Below, piece by piece: positions 8,726 through 17,480 of a stretch of DNA of 64,000 nucleotides (position 1 is its first letter; each line of letters opens with the position of its first letter). The stretch lies in contig NZ_AZXF01000012.1 in NCBI RefSeq assembly GCF_000515115.1, forward strand, positions 1 through 64,000, in the 5' to 3' direction. The notes beneath the pieces were generated by a model. The model did not search any database and was not told where the DNA came from. It worked only from the letters and a program-made list of their open reading frames with translations. This DNA is from Nocardiopsis sp. CNT312 (GTDB lineage: Bacteria > Actinomycetota > Actinomycetes > Streptosporangiales > Streptosporangiaceae). The position numbers were made by a program, and so were the translations under genes.

Positions 8726-11704
8726 TCAGCCCGTGTGCTCCACCCGCGAACCCGAGGCCCCCTTGACGATCCGAAGACGAGTGGACACGCGCTGGCGCAG
8801 GTCGGCCACGTGGCTCACCACGCCCACGGCGCGGCCCCCGTCGCGCAGCCGGTCCAACACGTCCAGAACCTCCTCCAGTGTGTCCTCGTCCAGTGTGCCG
8901 AACCCCTCGTCCACGAACAGGGTGTCGATGTCGGCGCCGCCCGCCTCGGCCCCGGCCACGTCCCCCAGACCCAGGGCGAGCGCCAGCGAACTGAAGAAGG
9001 TCTCGCCACCCGACAGCGTGGCCGGATCGCGCTCCGCCCCCGTCCAGGCGTCCACCACCCGCATGCCCAGGCCGCCCGCCGAACGCGAGCGGCCGTCACC
9101 CGAGGCCTTGTCCACCGTGTACCGAAGCTCGTACCGGCCGTCCGACATCGTCAGCAGGCGGTCGTTGGCCGCGGCGACCACCCGTTCCAGCCGCGCCGCC
9201 AGCACGTAGGCGGACAGGCGGACCCCGTCGGTGTTGTCGGCGGAGGTCCCCGCGGTCAGGGCGCGCATCCCTTCCGCCACGCCGTACTCGTGCAGGAGCG
9301 GCTCACACCCGCTCAGCCGCGTCCCGAGTTCGCCGCGCAGCTCGGCGAGCCTGCGGGCCCGCTCCTCCAGCCCGCTCCGCCAGGACACGGCGTGGTCGGC
9401 GGCCTCGGCGGCGAGGGCGGCCTCCGAGGCCAGCGCGTCCAGGTCGGGGGAGGGCTCGGCCGCCGCCGCGGCCAGCTCCGGATCGGCCAGGTCCGCCTCC
9501 GCGGCGGCCCTGAGCCTGTCGAGGCCACGGGCCCTCTCCCGCAGCCCCCGCCGTTCCCGCTCGTCGAGTGCGGCCTCCCGGACCAGTCCCTCGGAGCCGA
9601 AACCGGCCTCCTCCCAACGGACCTCGGCCTCGGCGGCGGCGGTGCGCGCTTCCTCGGCGGCGCGTTCACGCGCGTGCACCGCGTCGGCCGCCGCGCGCAG
9701 CAGGTCGGCCTCACCGCGCAGACGGGTGATCCGCTCACCGATCCCGGGATCGTCCCCGCGTGCCGCGTCCAGCTTCCGTGCCAGCTCGTCGCGCTGGGCG
9801 GCCTTGTGGTCGAGTTCGGTCCGGACCTGGGCCTCCTGGCGGACCAGGTCGCCCTCCCGCTCCCGGTGGCGCTCCAGGGCTGCGGTGAGCTCCCCGACGG
9901 CCTTCTCCAGGCGGCGCGCCTCGTCGGCGGCGGACCGCGCCCGTGCCAGCGCGTGTTCACGCGTGTCGACCTCCTCCCGCGCCGACGCGGCCGTGCGGCC
10001 CTCGGCGCGGGTCGCGGCCCCCTCGCGCCGTTCGCGCAGCGCCGCCACGGCGCTCTCCGCCTCGGACCGGTGCGCGGCCGCGGCGTCCGCCGCGGCCTGC
10101 GCGGCCCGCTCCTGCTCGTCGGTGACCAGGCCCTCCTCGGCGGGCCGGGCCGGGGCAGGGTGGTCCGGAGACCCGCACACGGGGCACGGTTCGCCGCCGA
10201 CCAGTCTCCCGGCCAGTTCGGCGGCCATGTGGGAGGTGCGCCGTTCACGCAGGCGCAGCGCGTGTTCACGCGTGTTCTGGTCGGTGTCCACGGCAGCCCT
10301 GGCCGCGTCCTCGGCGGCGGCCAGGTCCCGGACCAGCGCCGTGTGCTCCTCGGCGGCGGCCAGGCGCCGCCGCGCCGCCTCCAGGGCCGTCTGCTCGACC
10401 TCGGCACGGACCGCCCGCTCCCGGACCCTGGACAGTTCCTCCTCGGCCTTCTCCACCTCCGGTGGCAGGGCGGCGACCTTCTGGCGGGTGCCGTCGAGGT
10501 CCTCGCGGAGCCTGTCGAGACGTCCGCTGAGGGCGGTGACGGTGTGCCCGAGGGAGGAGTGCCGCTCGGCGTCGCCCAGCAGCGCGTCCAAGCGGGCGGT
10601 CTCGTCGCGGCGGTCTCGTTCGGCACCCTCCAGGGGGCCGGCCGTCACGGGCTCGGTGACCGCGCCGGGCAGCCCGCGCACCAGCAGCACGCGTTCGGCG
10701 ACCGTCGCCTCGGCCTTCTCCAGTTCGGTGCATGAGCGGTTGCGGGCCTCCAGGAAGGGGAGGACCGACGCTGCGCGCTCGGCATCCGCCAGCCGGACGT
10801 CGATCTCGGCCCGCTCCTCGGCGTGCTCGCCGGACTCCTCGTACTGGAGGCGCGCCCGTGCGAGCCGATCCTGCCGTTCCCGGGTGCGCCGCCCCGCCTC
10901 ACGCGCGTCGAGTGCGGCGTCGCGGGCGCCGGTGGCCCCGGCCGCCACGGTCGCGGCGTCCCGGGCGGTGGCCGCCGTGACGGCGGCGAGTTCGGCGGCC
11001 CACGCCGACAGCTCCTCCGGGTCGGAGGGCGCGGGGGAGCGGCCGGCCTCGGAGATCCGTCCCGCCGTCTCGTGCACCCGCTCCTGGGCGGACTGCACCT
11101 GGTAGCGCAGTTGCTTGGCGTGGCTCTGGAACCAGTCCTCCACGTCCCGGAACACCCGGGTGTTGAAGATCCGCTCCAGGGACTGGCGCCGGTCCTCGGC
11201 CTTGGCGCGCAGGAACCGGGCGAAGTCGCCCTGGGGCAGCAGGACGATCTGGCAGAACTGGGGGAGGGTGAGTCCGATCAGGTCGCCGATGAACTGCCCG
11301 GCCTCGTCGGGACGGTTGGTGACGTCCTCCCAGTGGTCCGTGTGGCGCTCCATGACCAGGACCTTGGTGTTCTGCCTGGTCGTGCCCTCGCCCCGCTTCT
11401 TGGGCCGCAGCCAGGCGGGCTTGCGCCGGATCCACAGGCGGCGGCCCGCGACGGTGAGTTCCAGGTCCACCCGGGGCTCGCGGTCGGGCGGGGCGTGGTC
11501 GCTCTTGAACGAGCGCTCCGCTCCGCGGGTCCCGGGTACCTGGCCGTAGAGCGCGAAGCACACCGCGTCCAGCACCGAGGTCTTGCCCGCCCCGGTGGGG
11601 CCGTGGATGAGGAAGAGGCCGCCCGCGCTGAGGCGGTCGAAGTCGACGCGCTGCTCGTCGGCGAAGGGGCCGAAGGCCTGGACGGTGAGTGTGTGCAGCC
11701 GCAT
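8726..11704 (-). CDS. sbcC: Exonuclease subunit SbcC (Rad50-like ATPase)
   Basis: The 992-residue ATPase half of the SbcCD (Mre11-Rad50) nuclease, which opens hairpins and processes double-strand breaks. The N-terminal Walker A GPTGAGKT is at residues 35-42. Two long Glu/Arg/Ala-rich coiled coils follow, with the zinc-hook CPVC near residue 508, then the ABC signature LSGGETFFSSLAL, Walker B LFVDEGFG and D-loop TLDED near the C-terminus. The ATG at 11704 overlaps the sbcD stop by one base (TGATG), indicating translational coupling and a fixed subunit ratio. Length is typical. Confidence 0.97.
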   Translation of the reverse strand: MRLHTLTVQAFGPFADEQRVDFDRLSAGGLFLIHGPTGAGKTSVLDAVCFALYGQVPGTRGAERSFKSDHAPPDREPRVDLELTVAGRRLWIRRKPAWLRPKKRGEGTTRQNTKVLVMERHTDHWEDVTNRPDEAGQFIGDLIGLTLPQFCQIVLLPQGDFARFLRAKAEDRRQSLERIFNTRVFRDVEDWFQSHAKQLRYQVQSAQERVHETAGRISEAGRSPAPSDPEELSAWAAELAAVTAATARDAATVAAGATGARDAALDAREAGRRTRERQDRLARARLQYEESGEHAEERAEIDVRLADAERAASVLPFLEARNRSCTELEKAEATVAERVLLVRGLPGAVTEPVTAGPLEGAERDRRDETARLDALLGDAERHSSLGHTVTALSGRLDRLREDLDGTRQKVAALPPEVEKAEEELSRVRERAVRAEVEQTALEAARRRLAAAEEHTALVRDLAAAEDAARAAVDTDQNTREHALRLRERRTSHMAAELAGRLVGGEPCPVCGSPDHPAPARPAEEGLVTDEQERAAQAAADAAAAHRSEAESAVAALRERREGAATRAEGRTAASAREEVDTREHALARARSAADEARRLEKAVGELTAALERHREREGDLVRQEAQVRTELDHKAAQRDELARKLDAARGDDPGIGERITRLRGEADLLRAAADAVHARERAAEEARTAAAEAEVRWEEAGFGSEGLVREAALDERERRGLRERARGLDRLRAAAEADLADPELAAAAAEPSPDLDALASEAALAAEAADHAVSWRSGLEERARRLAELRGELGTRLSGCEPLLHEYGVAEGMRALTAGTSADNTDGVRLSAYVLAARLERVVAAANDRLLTMSDGRYELRYTVDKASGDGRSRSAGGLGMRVVDAWTGAERDPATLSGGETFFSSLALALGLGDVAGAEAGGADIDTLFVDEGFGTLDEDTLEEVLDVLDRLRDGGRAVGVVSHVADLRQRVSTRLRIVKGASGSRVEHTG

Positions 11705-12846
11705 CAGCGCGCCTCCTGGATCCGGATCCGTTCGACCGCCGTGTCCACCAGTGCGGCCTCCTCGGGGGTGATGGCCTCGCCGCGGGACCACGTGACGAAG
11801 TCGGCGACGACCTCCCGCTCTCCGCGGTCGGCCACGGGCGCGGTGGCCGCGCGGTGTTCGGCGGCGGCGCCCTCGGGGGCGAAGTCCAGCAGCAGGGTGT
11901 GCGGGAAGCGCTCGCGGATCCGGTCCATGGGCCGGGCCGGCCTGCGGGGGTCGGTGAGGGTGACCTGGAGCCAGTGCCCGGTACGGGACTCCCATTCGGG
12001 CCGGGTGAGCAGGTCCTCCAGCCGTCCGCGGATCCGCGAGAGCGGCCGGGGGACGGGCGCCTCGACGAACTCGGCTCCGGCCAGCCCGTCGGCATCCAGG
12101 TCCACCAGCCAGGACCCCTTGACGTGGTGCTCCTCGGAGAAGGAGTAGGCGAGAGGGCTGCCGGAGTAGCGAACCGACGGGGTGATGGTCTGGCGGCCGT
12201 GCAGGTGCCCGAGGGCGGCATAGTCCACACCGTCGTAGACCGAGGCGGGCACGTGCGAGGCGCCGCCGACGGAGATGTCGCGTTCGCTGTCGGAGGGCTC
12301 CCCGCCGGTGACGAAGGCGTGGGAGAGGACCACCGAGCGGGTCCCGGGGCGCTCGGCCAGGTCGGCGCGGACCAGGTCCATGGCGTGCCCGACCGCCGCG
12401 GTGTGTCCGCGCCCGGGCAGTTCCCAGCGGTGCCGGGCGATCTCCGGCTCCAGGTAGGGGATGCCGTAGAAGGCGACGGGGCCGTGGCCGTCGTCGATGA
12501 CCACGGGGGTGCCGACCCCGTCCAGGGAGCTGCGCAGGTGGACCCCGGCGGCGTCGATGAGGCCGGTGGCGAAGTCCATGCGGGCCATCGAGTCGTGGTT
12601 TCCGCTGATGAGCACGGCGCGGGCCCCGGTGGCGCGGATGCGGCCCAGCGCCCGGTCGAAGAGCTTGACGGCGTCCACCGGGGGCAGCGCACGGTCGTAG
12701 AGGTCGCCGGCGACCACCACCACGTCCACGCTCCGGTTCAGGACGGTGTCGACGAGGTGGTCGAGGAAGACGGCCTGGGCGTCGACGAGGTTCTCGCGGT
12801 GGAAGGAGCGGCCCAGGTGCCAGTCCGAGGTGTGCAGCAGGCGCAT
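11704..12846 (-). CDS. sbcD: Exonuclease subunit SbcD (Mre11-like nuclease)
   Basis: The 380-residue metallophosphoesterase partner of SbcC. All phosphoesterase motifs are present: TSDWHLG (residues 6-12), VVAGDLYDR, ISGNHDS, VVLSHAFV and GHLHG, giving the two-Mn2+ active site for 3'-5' exonuclease and endonuclease activity. The C-terminal third is the usual capping domain. It is the first gene of the sbcDC pair; sbcC starts on its stop codon. ATG 12846 gives the family N-terminus MRLLHTSDWHLG. Confidence 0.97.
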   Translation of the reverse strand: MRLLHTSDWHLGRSFHRENLVDAQAVFLDHLVDTVLNRSVDVVVVAGDLYDRALPPVDAVKLFDRALGRIRATGARAVLISGNHDSMARMDFATGLIDAAGVHLRSSLDGVGTPVVIDDGHGPVAFYGIPYLEPEIARHRWELPGRGHTAAVGHAMDLVRADLAERPGTRSVVLSHAFVTGGEPSDSERDISVGGASHVPASVYDGVDYAALGHLHGRQTITPSVRYSGSPLAYSFSEEHHVKGSWLVDLDADGLAGAEFVEAPVPRPLSRIRGRLEDLLTRPEWESRTGHWLQVTLTDPRRPARPMDRIRERFPHTLLLDFAPEGAAAEHRAATAPVADRGEREVVADFVTWSRGEAITPEEAALVDTAVERIRIQEAR

Positions 12847-12936
12847 GGCACCGGACGATATCGGAGATACAGCCCTACCCGCTGGCGAAGTGCTGACCTT
12901 GTGGACAGGCGGCGCGGACCCGCGGCCTCCTCGGGA

Positions 12937-13596
12937 TCAGTGCCTCCTGGCGAGGGTGAGGCCGTCGCCGATGGGCAGCAGGACCCGGCTCACCCGGTCG
13001 TCGGCCATGACGTGGTCGTTGAAGTCGCGGATCCCCTGGACGGCCTCCGAGGTCTCCGAGGGGTCCACCACCCTGCCGTGGGAGAGCGTGTTGTCGGCCA
13101 GGATGAGACCGCCCGCACGGGTGCGGGGGACGATCTCCTCCCAGTAGCCGATGTATCCGACCTTGTCGGCGTCGATGAAGGACAGGTCGAACCGCGGCTC
13201 CCGGGGCAGGGCGCGCAGGGTCTCCAGGGCGGGGCCGAGTTCGAGGGTGATCTTGTCGGTGACCCCGGCGCGCTCCCAGTAGCGGCGGGCGACCGACGTC
13301 CACTCCTCGCTGACGTCGCAGGCCAGGAGCGTGCCGTTGGCGGGGATGCCGCGTGCCAGACAGATCGAGGAGTAACCGGTGAAGGTGCCGATCTCGACCA
13401 CGTCACGGGCTCCGGCCACTTGGGCGAGGAGGGTCATGAAGGCCCCCTGCTCGGGGCCGATCTGCATGCCGGCCCGGTCGGGGAAGAGCTGCGCGGTCTC
13501 CTCGGCCAGGTCGGTCAGGCAGTCGTCGACGGGTTCGCTGTGCGCGGCGACGTAGGAGTGCAGTTCCGGGGTGATGGTCTCTGTGGTGCGTGTCAC
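12937..13596 (-). CDS. Class I SAM-dependent O-methyltransferase (catechol/caffeoyl-CoA type)
   Basis: A 219-residue methyltransferase of the caffeoyl-CoA/catechol O-methyltransferase family. SAM motif I is VVEIGTFTGYSSICLA (~residue 66), followed by LACDVSEEW and the metal-binding strand FDLSFIDADKVGYIGYW, then DNTLSHGRV. The N-terminal Glu-rich helix PELHSYVAAHSEPVDD matches actinobacterial members of about 220 residues. It methylates a hydroxyl, probably vicinal-diol, substrate that cannot be identified here. GTG 13596 is chosen for length agreement; GTG 13605 is an alternative. It is 26 bp downstream of... the YdjM-type gene lies on the same strand just upstream, so the two may be co-transcribed. 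Confidence 0.88.
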   Translation of the reverse strand: MTRTTETITPELHSYVAAHSEPVDDCLTDLAEETAQLFPDRAGMQIGPEQGAFMTLLAQVAGARDVVEIGTFTGYSSICLARGIPANGTLLACDVSEEWTSVARRYWERAGVTDKITLELGPALETLRALPREPRFDLSFIDADKVGYIGYWEEIVPRTRAGGLILADNTLSHGRVVDPSETSEAVQGIRDFNDHVMADDRVSRVLLPIGDGLTLARRH

Positions 13597-13622
13597 GCAC
13601 CCCACACTAGACGTGCTCTCCG

Positions 13623-14336
13623 TCAGGCGTTGAGCAGCAGGGCGGGCCAGTCGAAGAGGTAGATCGAGTAGACGATGACACCCGTGGTCAGCAGCGGGGT
13701 GATGAACTTCTTCTCCACCGGGCCGTCTGTCACGAAGCCCATGTTCTGCCCGATCTTCTTCTTCCAGAAGGGCCAGAAGAGCGGTACGCCCATCTTCGTG
13801 ATCATGTCGCCGATGAAGTGCAGGATGCACCCGAAGGCCACCGCCAGGCCCAGCCACGTGTAGTTGGTGCCGATGGTGAACAGGGCGAGGGTGATCGCCG
13901 CCGTGGCCAGGGCGTTGATGATCCCCGAGGCGGCCCGGTTCTTCTCCAGGCCGAAGCCCAGCCCCTGGAGGGCCACACCGATCAGCAGGAAGACGAAGAC
14001 CTGCACGGCCAGCTCCGACCACAGGGCCAGGAGCTGGACGAGCACGCCCATGATGAGAGCGAAGAGGAATGAGTGCGTCCCGTTCCTGTGCCCGCCGAAC
14101 AGGAACCCGAGCATTCCGCTCAGGGTCTCGGTGACCTTGCCGTAGGTCTTGGTCACCGTCGCGCTCTTGTGGTCGAGGTCGGGCAGCAGGGCGGCCCCGG
14201 CGCACACCAGCGCGCCGGCGACGATCTCGCCCGGCCCGAGGTCGAAACTGAGCCAGTAGAACTCCTTCCCCTGGATCAGAGGAACGACCGCCATCCAACC
14301 GACCACGCCGCTCAAGGCGTGAGAGTGCCCCATCAT
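13623..14336 (-). CDS. YdjM-family (DUF457) membrane metal-dependent hydrolase
   Basis: A 237-residue membrane protein of the LexA-regulated YdjM family (PF04307). Conserved histidine/aspartate motifs are visible: GHSHALSG at the N-terminus, LLPDLDHKSATV, HRNGTHSFLF and HFIGDMITKMG, arranged between about six hydrophobic helices as in the family. Biochemical function is unknown in general; a zinc-dependent lipid hydrolase has been proposed from motif arguments. ATG 14336 (MMGHSH) is used, with ATG 14333 equally possible; no clear Shine-Dalgarno is seen. The O-methyltransferase follows 26 bp downstream on the same strand. Confidence 0.82.
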   Translation of the reverse strand: MMGHSHALSGVVGWMAVVPLIQGKEFYWLSFDLGPGEIVAGALVCAGAALLPDLDHKSATVTKTYGKVTETLSGMLGFLFGGHRNGTHSFLFALIMGVLVQLLALWSELAVQVFVFLLIGVALQGLGFGLEKNRAASGIINALATAAITLALFTIGTNYTWLGLAVAFGCILHFIGDMITKMGVPLFWPFWKKKIGQNMGFVTDGPVEKKFITPLLTTGVIVYSIYLFDWPALLLNA

Positions 14337-14477
14337 GGCGGGAACGGTAGCGGAGCACGGCAATCAGCGCGAATCGAGTCGACTATTCCGGACATCCACA
14401 TTCACTCATCCTGACGAGAAGCAACCGTGGGTGATGCCGGCCTGAGAGTTCCGTTTCCTTGTGTTCTGCCTTCAGGG

Positions 14478-14495
14478 CACCGTCGATCGACGGTG
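14478..14495. promoter_or_regulatory. Perfect 18-bp palindrome, possible operator
   Basis: CACCGTCGATCGACGGTG reads identically on both strands with no spacer, the form expected of a dimeric repressor site. It is ~140 bp upstream of the YdjM-type start and ~400 bp upstream of egtA. The binding protein is unknown. Confidence 0.35.
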
Positions 14496-14620
14496 GCTTG
14501 GAGAGGTGCGCGCCCCGCCCTGGCCGAGGGTGCGGGGCGTCCCCCCTCCCTCCCGGGGCGGGGCGGAGCGCTCCGGGGAAGCCCCCCGCGCACGGCTCCC
14601 TAGCGTGTCCGATGTTGGCG

Positions 14621-14838
14621 GGTCAAGGCCTGGAAGTGGCCGGATCCGGCCGTCGCGGCAGGCGGAGCAGCCCACGGGCGGACCCCTTGGAGGGTGACAT
14701 GGAACACATTGGAGTGCGCGTGCCTTTCGTCCGCACGTGAACATCCGGAGTGGCCAGGCATGTCGGCGCGCACGCGCCAGACATCACCCTCCAGGCCGGA
14801 TCCTCCGCCCGATTCCTGGCCACTTCCCAGGTTCGACC
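14621..14838. repeat. Nested inverted-repeat element upstream of egtA (structured RNA or MITE candidate)
   Basis: Several complementary segments nest in order: 14632-14641 with 14818-14827 (GGAAGTGGCC, 10 bp), 14676-14682 with 14804-14810 (GGGCGGA), 14688-14697 with 14784-14793 (TGGAGGGTGA), 14716-14722 with 14771-14777 (GCGCGTG), and a small apical stem 14730-14733 with 14746-14749. The outer arms extend weakly to 14621 and 14838 (16 of 21 bases matching). A 14-bp palindrome GGCCGGATCCGGCC (14638-14651) is embedded. It could be a leader-RNA fold or a miniature inverted-repeat element; no target duplication was identified. Confidence 0.45.
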
Positions 14839-14898
14839 GCACCGAGTCATGGGCACAACCCTGGGGCGTCATCCGGAGCAGCGTGTGAGAGGCGTCCC

Positions 14899-16128
14899 AT
14901 GGCACACATCACCGAAGACGACGTCCACGACCACATCAACGGGGTCTGCTTCAAGACCGGCCCGCCCGGGAAGGTCGGAGCCGAGACCGAATGGCTCGTC
15001 ACCGACCCCGCACATCCCGCCGAACCGGTCCGCGTCGACCGTCTCCGCGGCGTGCTCGACACGGGCGGACCGCCGCCCGCCGGAAGCAGGATCAGCTTCG
15101 AACCCGGTGGGCAGGTCGAACTCAGCTCTCCCGCCCTGCCCGGCCCGGCCGCGGCCTACACCGCACTCGCCGCCGACCTCGAACACGTGGGCAAGGTTCT
15201 GGAGGGGGACGGCCTCCGGCTGTCCGGACAGGCACTCGACCCGGTCCGGCCGCCGCTGCGCCAACTCCGCTCGCCCCGCTACGAGGCCATGGACGGCTTC
15301 TACTCCGGCCGACGCCACGCCAGTGGACGCACCATGATGTGCAGCACCGCCTCGGTCCAGGTCTGCCTGGACAACGGCGCCGACGCCGCCGACCTGCGGT
15401 CGCGCTGGGAACTCCTCCACCGCCTCGGCCCCGTACTGGTCGCCGCGTTCGCCAACTCCGCCCTCTGGCGCGGACGCCCCACCGGCTGGAAGTCGGCCCG
15501 CTGGGCCGTCTGGGCGGCCATCGACTCAGCCCGCACCCGCCCCGTCCTGTCCGGCACCGACCACCGCGACCCCGCCACAGCATGGACCGAGTACGCGCTC
15601 AGCGCCCCCGTGATGGCGGTGTCCGCACACGGCACCGACGCCCCCTGGACGGCCGACCCCGGATTCACCCTCGCCGAGTGGCTCCAGGGCCGCGGTCCCC
15701 GCCCGGCCACCCTCGCCGACCTCGAACTGCACCTGAGCACCCTCTTCCCGCCCGTACGCCCCCGGGGATGGTGGGAACTGCGCATGATCGACGCCCTGCC
15801 CCACCGCTGGTGGCCCGTCCCCATGGCGCTGGCCGCCGCGCTGGTCGACGACCCCGCCGCGCGCGCCACCGCGGAGGAGGCCACCGCCCGCATGTGCGGT
15901 GACGGCGCCCCCGCGCCCCGGCTCTGGCTCCGATCGGCGCTGCGCGGTGTCGCCGACCCCCGGATCGGAGCGTGCGCACGCACCTGCCTCGACGCCGCCG
16001 TCGACGCACTGCCCCGCATGGGAGCCGCTGAACTCGCCTCCCTCGTCGACGACTACGCGGACCAGTACACCCGGCGGGGCCTGTGCCCCGCCGACACCCG
16101 TCCGACCCACGCGGAGGAAGCAGAGTGA
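14899..16128 (+). CDS. egtA: Ergothioneine biosynthesis glutamate-cysteine ligase EgtA
   Basis: A 409-residue ligase that joins glutamate and cysteine to give gamma-glutamylcysteine, the sulfur donor for EgtB. The N-terminal GAETEWLV strand, the SFEPGGQVELSS segment, and MMCSTASVQVCLD and WWELRMIDALP carry the conserved acidic and basic residues of the glutamate-cysteine ligase fold used by actinobacterial EgtA. The start at ATG 14899 has GAGAGG upstream at six bases. It is the first gene of a tight egtABCD operon, its stop overlapping the egtB start (GTGA), so translation is coupled. The upstream fold-back element lies 60 bp before the start. Confidence 0.93.
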   Translation: MAHITEDDVHDHINGVCFKTGPPGKVGAETEWLVTDPAHPAEPVRVDRLRGVLDTGGPPPAGSRISFEPGGQVELSSPALPGPAAAYTALAADLEHVGKVLEGDGLRLSGQALDPVRPPLRQLRSPRYEAMDGFYSGRRHASGRTMMCSTASVQVCLDNGADAADLRSRWELLHRLGPVLVAAFANSALWRGRPTGWKSARWAVWAAIDSARTRPVLSGTDHRDPATAWTEYALSAPVMAVSAHGTDAPWTADPGFTLAEWLQGRGPRPATLADLELHLSTLFPPVRPRGWWELRMIDALPHRWWPVPMALAAALVDDPAARATAEEATARMCGDGAPAPRLWLRSALRGVADPRIGACARTCLDAAVDALPRMGAAELASLVDDYADQYTRRGLCPADTRPTHAEEAE

Positions 16129-17480
16129 ACCACGAGCAGGGGACCGTCAAGGAACGCATCGCCGCCGAGCTCGCCGCGAGCCGCCGCCGCAGCAACGGAC
16201 TGACACTCGAGGCGCTGGACGACGCCGGGCTGCTCGCCCAGCACTCCGAACTCATGTCGCCGCTGGTCTGGGACCTGGCACACATCGGCAACTACGAGGA
16301 GCAGTGGCTGCTGCGCGCGGCCGGCGGGCGCGAGGCACTGCGGCCCGACATCGACCAGCTCTACGACGCCTTCGAGAACCCGCGCGTCGACCGCGTCGAA
16401 CTGCCGCTGCTCACCCCCGAGGAGGCGGCCGACTACAACGACCGGGTGCGCCGCCGCGTCCTCGACGTCCTGGACCGGGCCGACCTCGGCCCCCTCGTGC
16501 CCCGGCAGCGCGACGGCTCCGACCCGCGCGGCGCCCTCCTCGACGCGGGGTTCGTCTTCCACATGGTCATCCAGCACGAGCACCAGCACGACGAGACCAT
16601 GCTCGCCACCCACCAGCTCCGCAAGGGCGAGCCCGTGCTGCTGGAGGAGACCGCCGACGTGGCGCCCCTGCGCCCGCCCGCCGAACCGGAGGTGCTCGTC
16701 CCCGGCGGGCCGTTCACCATGGGCACCGCCGACGACCCCTGGGCCTACGACAACGAACGCCCCGCCCGCACCGTCGACCTGCCGCCGTACTGGATCGACA
16801 CGCGCCCCGTCACCAACGCCGAGTACCAGGCCTTCATGGCCGACGGAGGCTACCGGACCCGCCGCTGGTGGTCGCACGAGGGATGGGAGTGGGTCCGGCG
16901 GCGCGAGGCCGCCTCCCCGGCGTTCTGGCGCCGCGAGGGCGACGACCAGTGGTCGCGCCGCAGGTTCGGCCGCCTGGAGATGGTGCCCCCGGAGGAGCCC
17001 GTCCAGCACGTCAACTACCACGAGGCGCAGGCCTACGCCCGCTGGGCGGGCAAGCGCCTGCCCACCGAGGCCGAATGGGAGAAGGCCGCGCGCTTCGACC
17101 CCGCCACGGGCCGCTCCACTCGCTACCCGTGGGGCGACACCGAGCCCGGTCCCCTGCACGCCAACCTCGGCCAACGCCGGCTCGGCCCCACGGCCGCGGG
17201 CCGCCACCCCGACGGGGCCTCCCCGCTGGGCGTGCACCAGCTCATCGGCGACGTGTGGGAGTGGACCTCCACCACCTTCACCGGATACCCCGGGTTCAGG
17301 GCCTTCCCGTACCGGGAGTACTCCGAGGTGTTCTTCGACGACGGGTACAAGGTGCTGCGCGGCGGCTCGTGGGCCACACACCCCACGGCGGTGCGCTCCA
17401 CCTTCCGCAACTGGGACTTCCCCATCCGGAGGCAGATCTTCAGCGGGTTCCGCTGCGCACGCGACGCCGAGCCCGCCTGA
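16125..17480 (+). CDS. egtB: Ergothioneine sulfoxide synthase EgtB
   Basis: A 451-residue non-haem iron enzyme that uses O2 to couple gamma-glutamylcysteine to the imidazole of hercynine, forming the sulfoxide. The N-terminal DinB-like domain provides the iron ligands: the His in LAHIGNYEEQ and the pair in QHEHQHDETM. From ~residue 190 the formylglycine-generating-enzyme (sulfatase-modifying) domain follows, with FTMGTADDPWAYDNE, YWIDTRPVTNAEY and LPTEAEWEKAARFD, ending in the usual FRCARD. GTG 16125 overlaps the egtA stop by four bases with GGAGG upstream; its stop overlaps the egtC ATG. Length and motifs are those of an intact enzyme. Confidence 0.96.
   Translation: MNHEQGTVKERIAAELAASRRRSNGLTLEALDDAGLLAQHSELMSPLVWDLAHIGNYEEQWLLRAAGGREALRPDIDQLYDAFENPRVDRVELPLLTPEEAADYNDRVRRRVLDVLDRADLGPLVPRQRDGSDPRGALLDAGFVFHMVIQHEHQHDETMLATHQLRKGEPVLLEETADVAPLRPPAEPEVLVPGGPFTMGTADDPWAYDNERPARTVDLPPYWIDTRPVTNAEYQAFMADGGYRTRRWWSHEGWEWVRRREAASPAFWRREGDDQWSRRRFGRLEMVPPEEPVQHVNYHEAQAYARWAGKRLPTEAEWEKAARFDPATGRSTRYPWGDTEPGPLHANLGQRRLGPTAAGRHPDGASPLGVHQLIGDVWEWTSTTFTGYPGFRAFPYREYSEVFFDDGYKVLRGGSWATHPTAVRSTFRNWDFPIRRQIFSGFRCARDAEPA

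Larger units (their letters stand above)
14337..14898. other. Long intergenic region before the ergothioneine operon
   Basis: These 562 bp separate the divergent YdjM-type gene and egtA. No convincing protein gene is present; the open frames here lack codon bias and family resemblance. The region holds an 18-bp palindrome (14478-14495) and a large fold-back segment (14621-14838), entered separately. GAGAGG at 14887-14892 is the ribosome-binding site for egtA. Confidence 0.7.

Noticed and set aside
5927-10735. Long plus-strand frame across CopD-CtaG and sbcC
   Set aside because: It reads another frame of CopD-CtaG and then the antisense of sbcC; no protein family is recognisable.
14600-14905. 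A 101-codon minus-strand frame in the gap before egtA
   Set aside because: No codon bias or Shine-Dalgarno, and it coincides with the inverted-repeat element.
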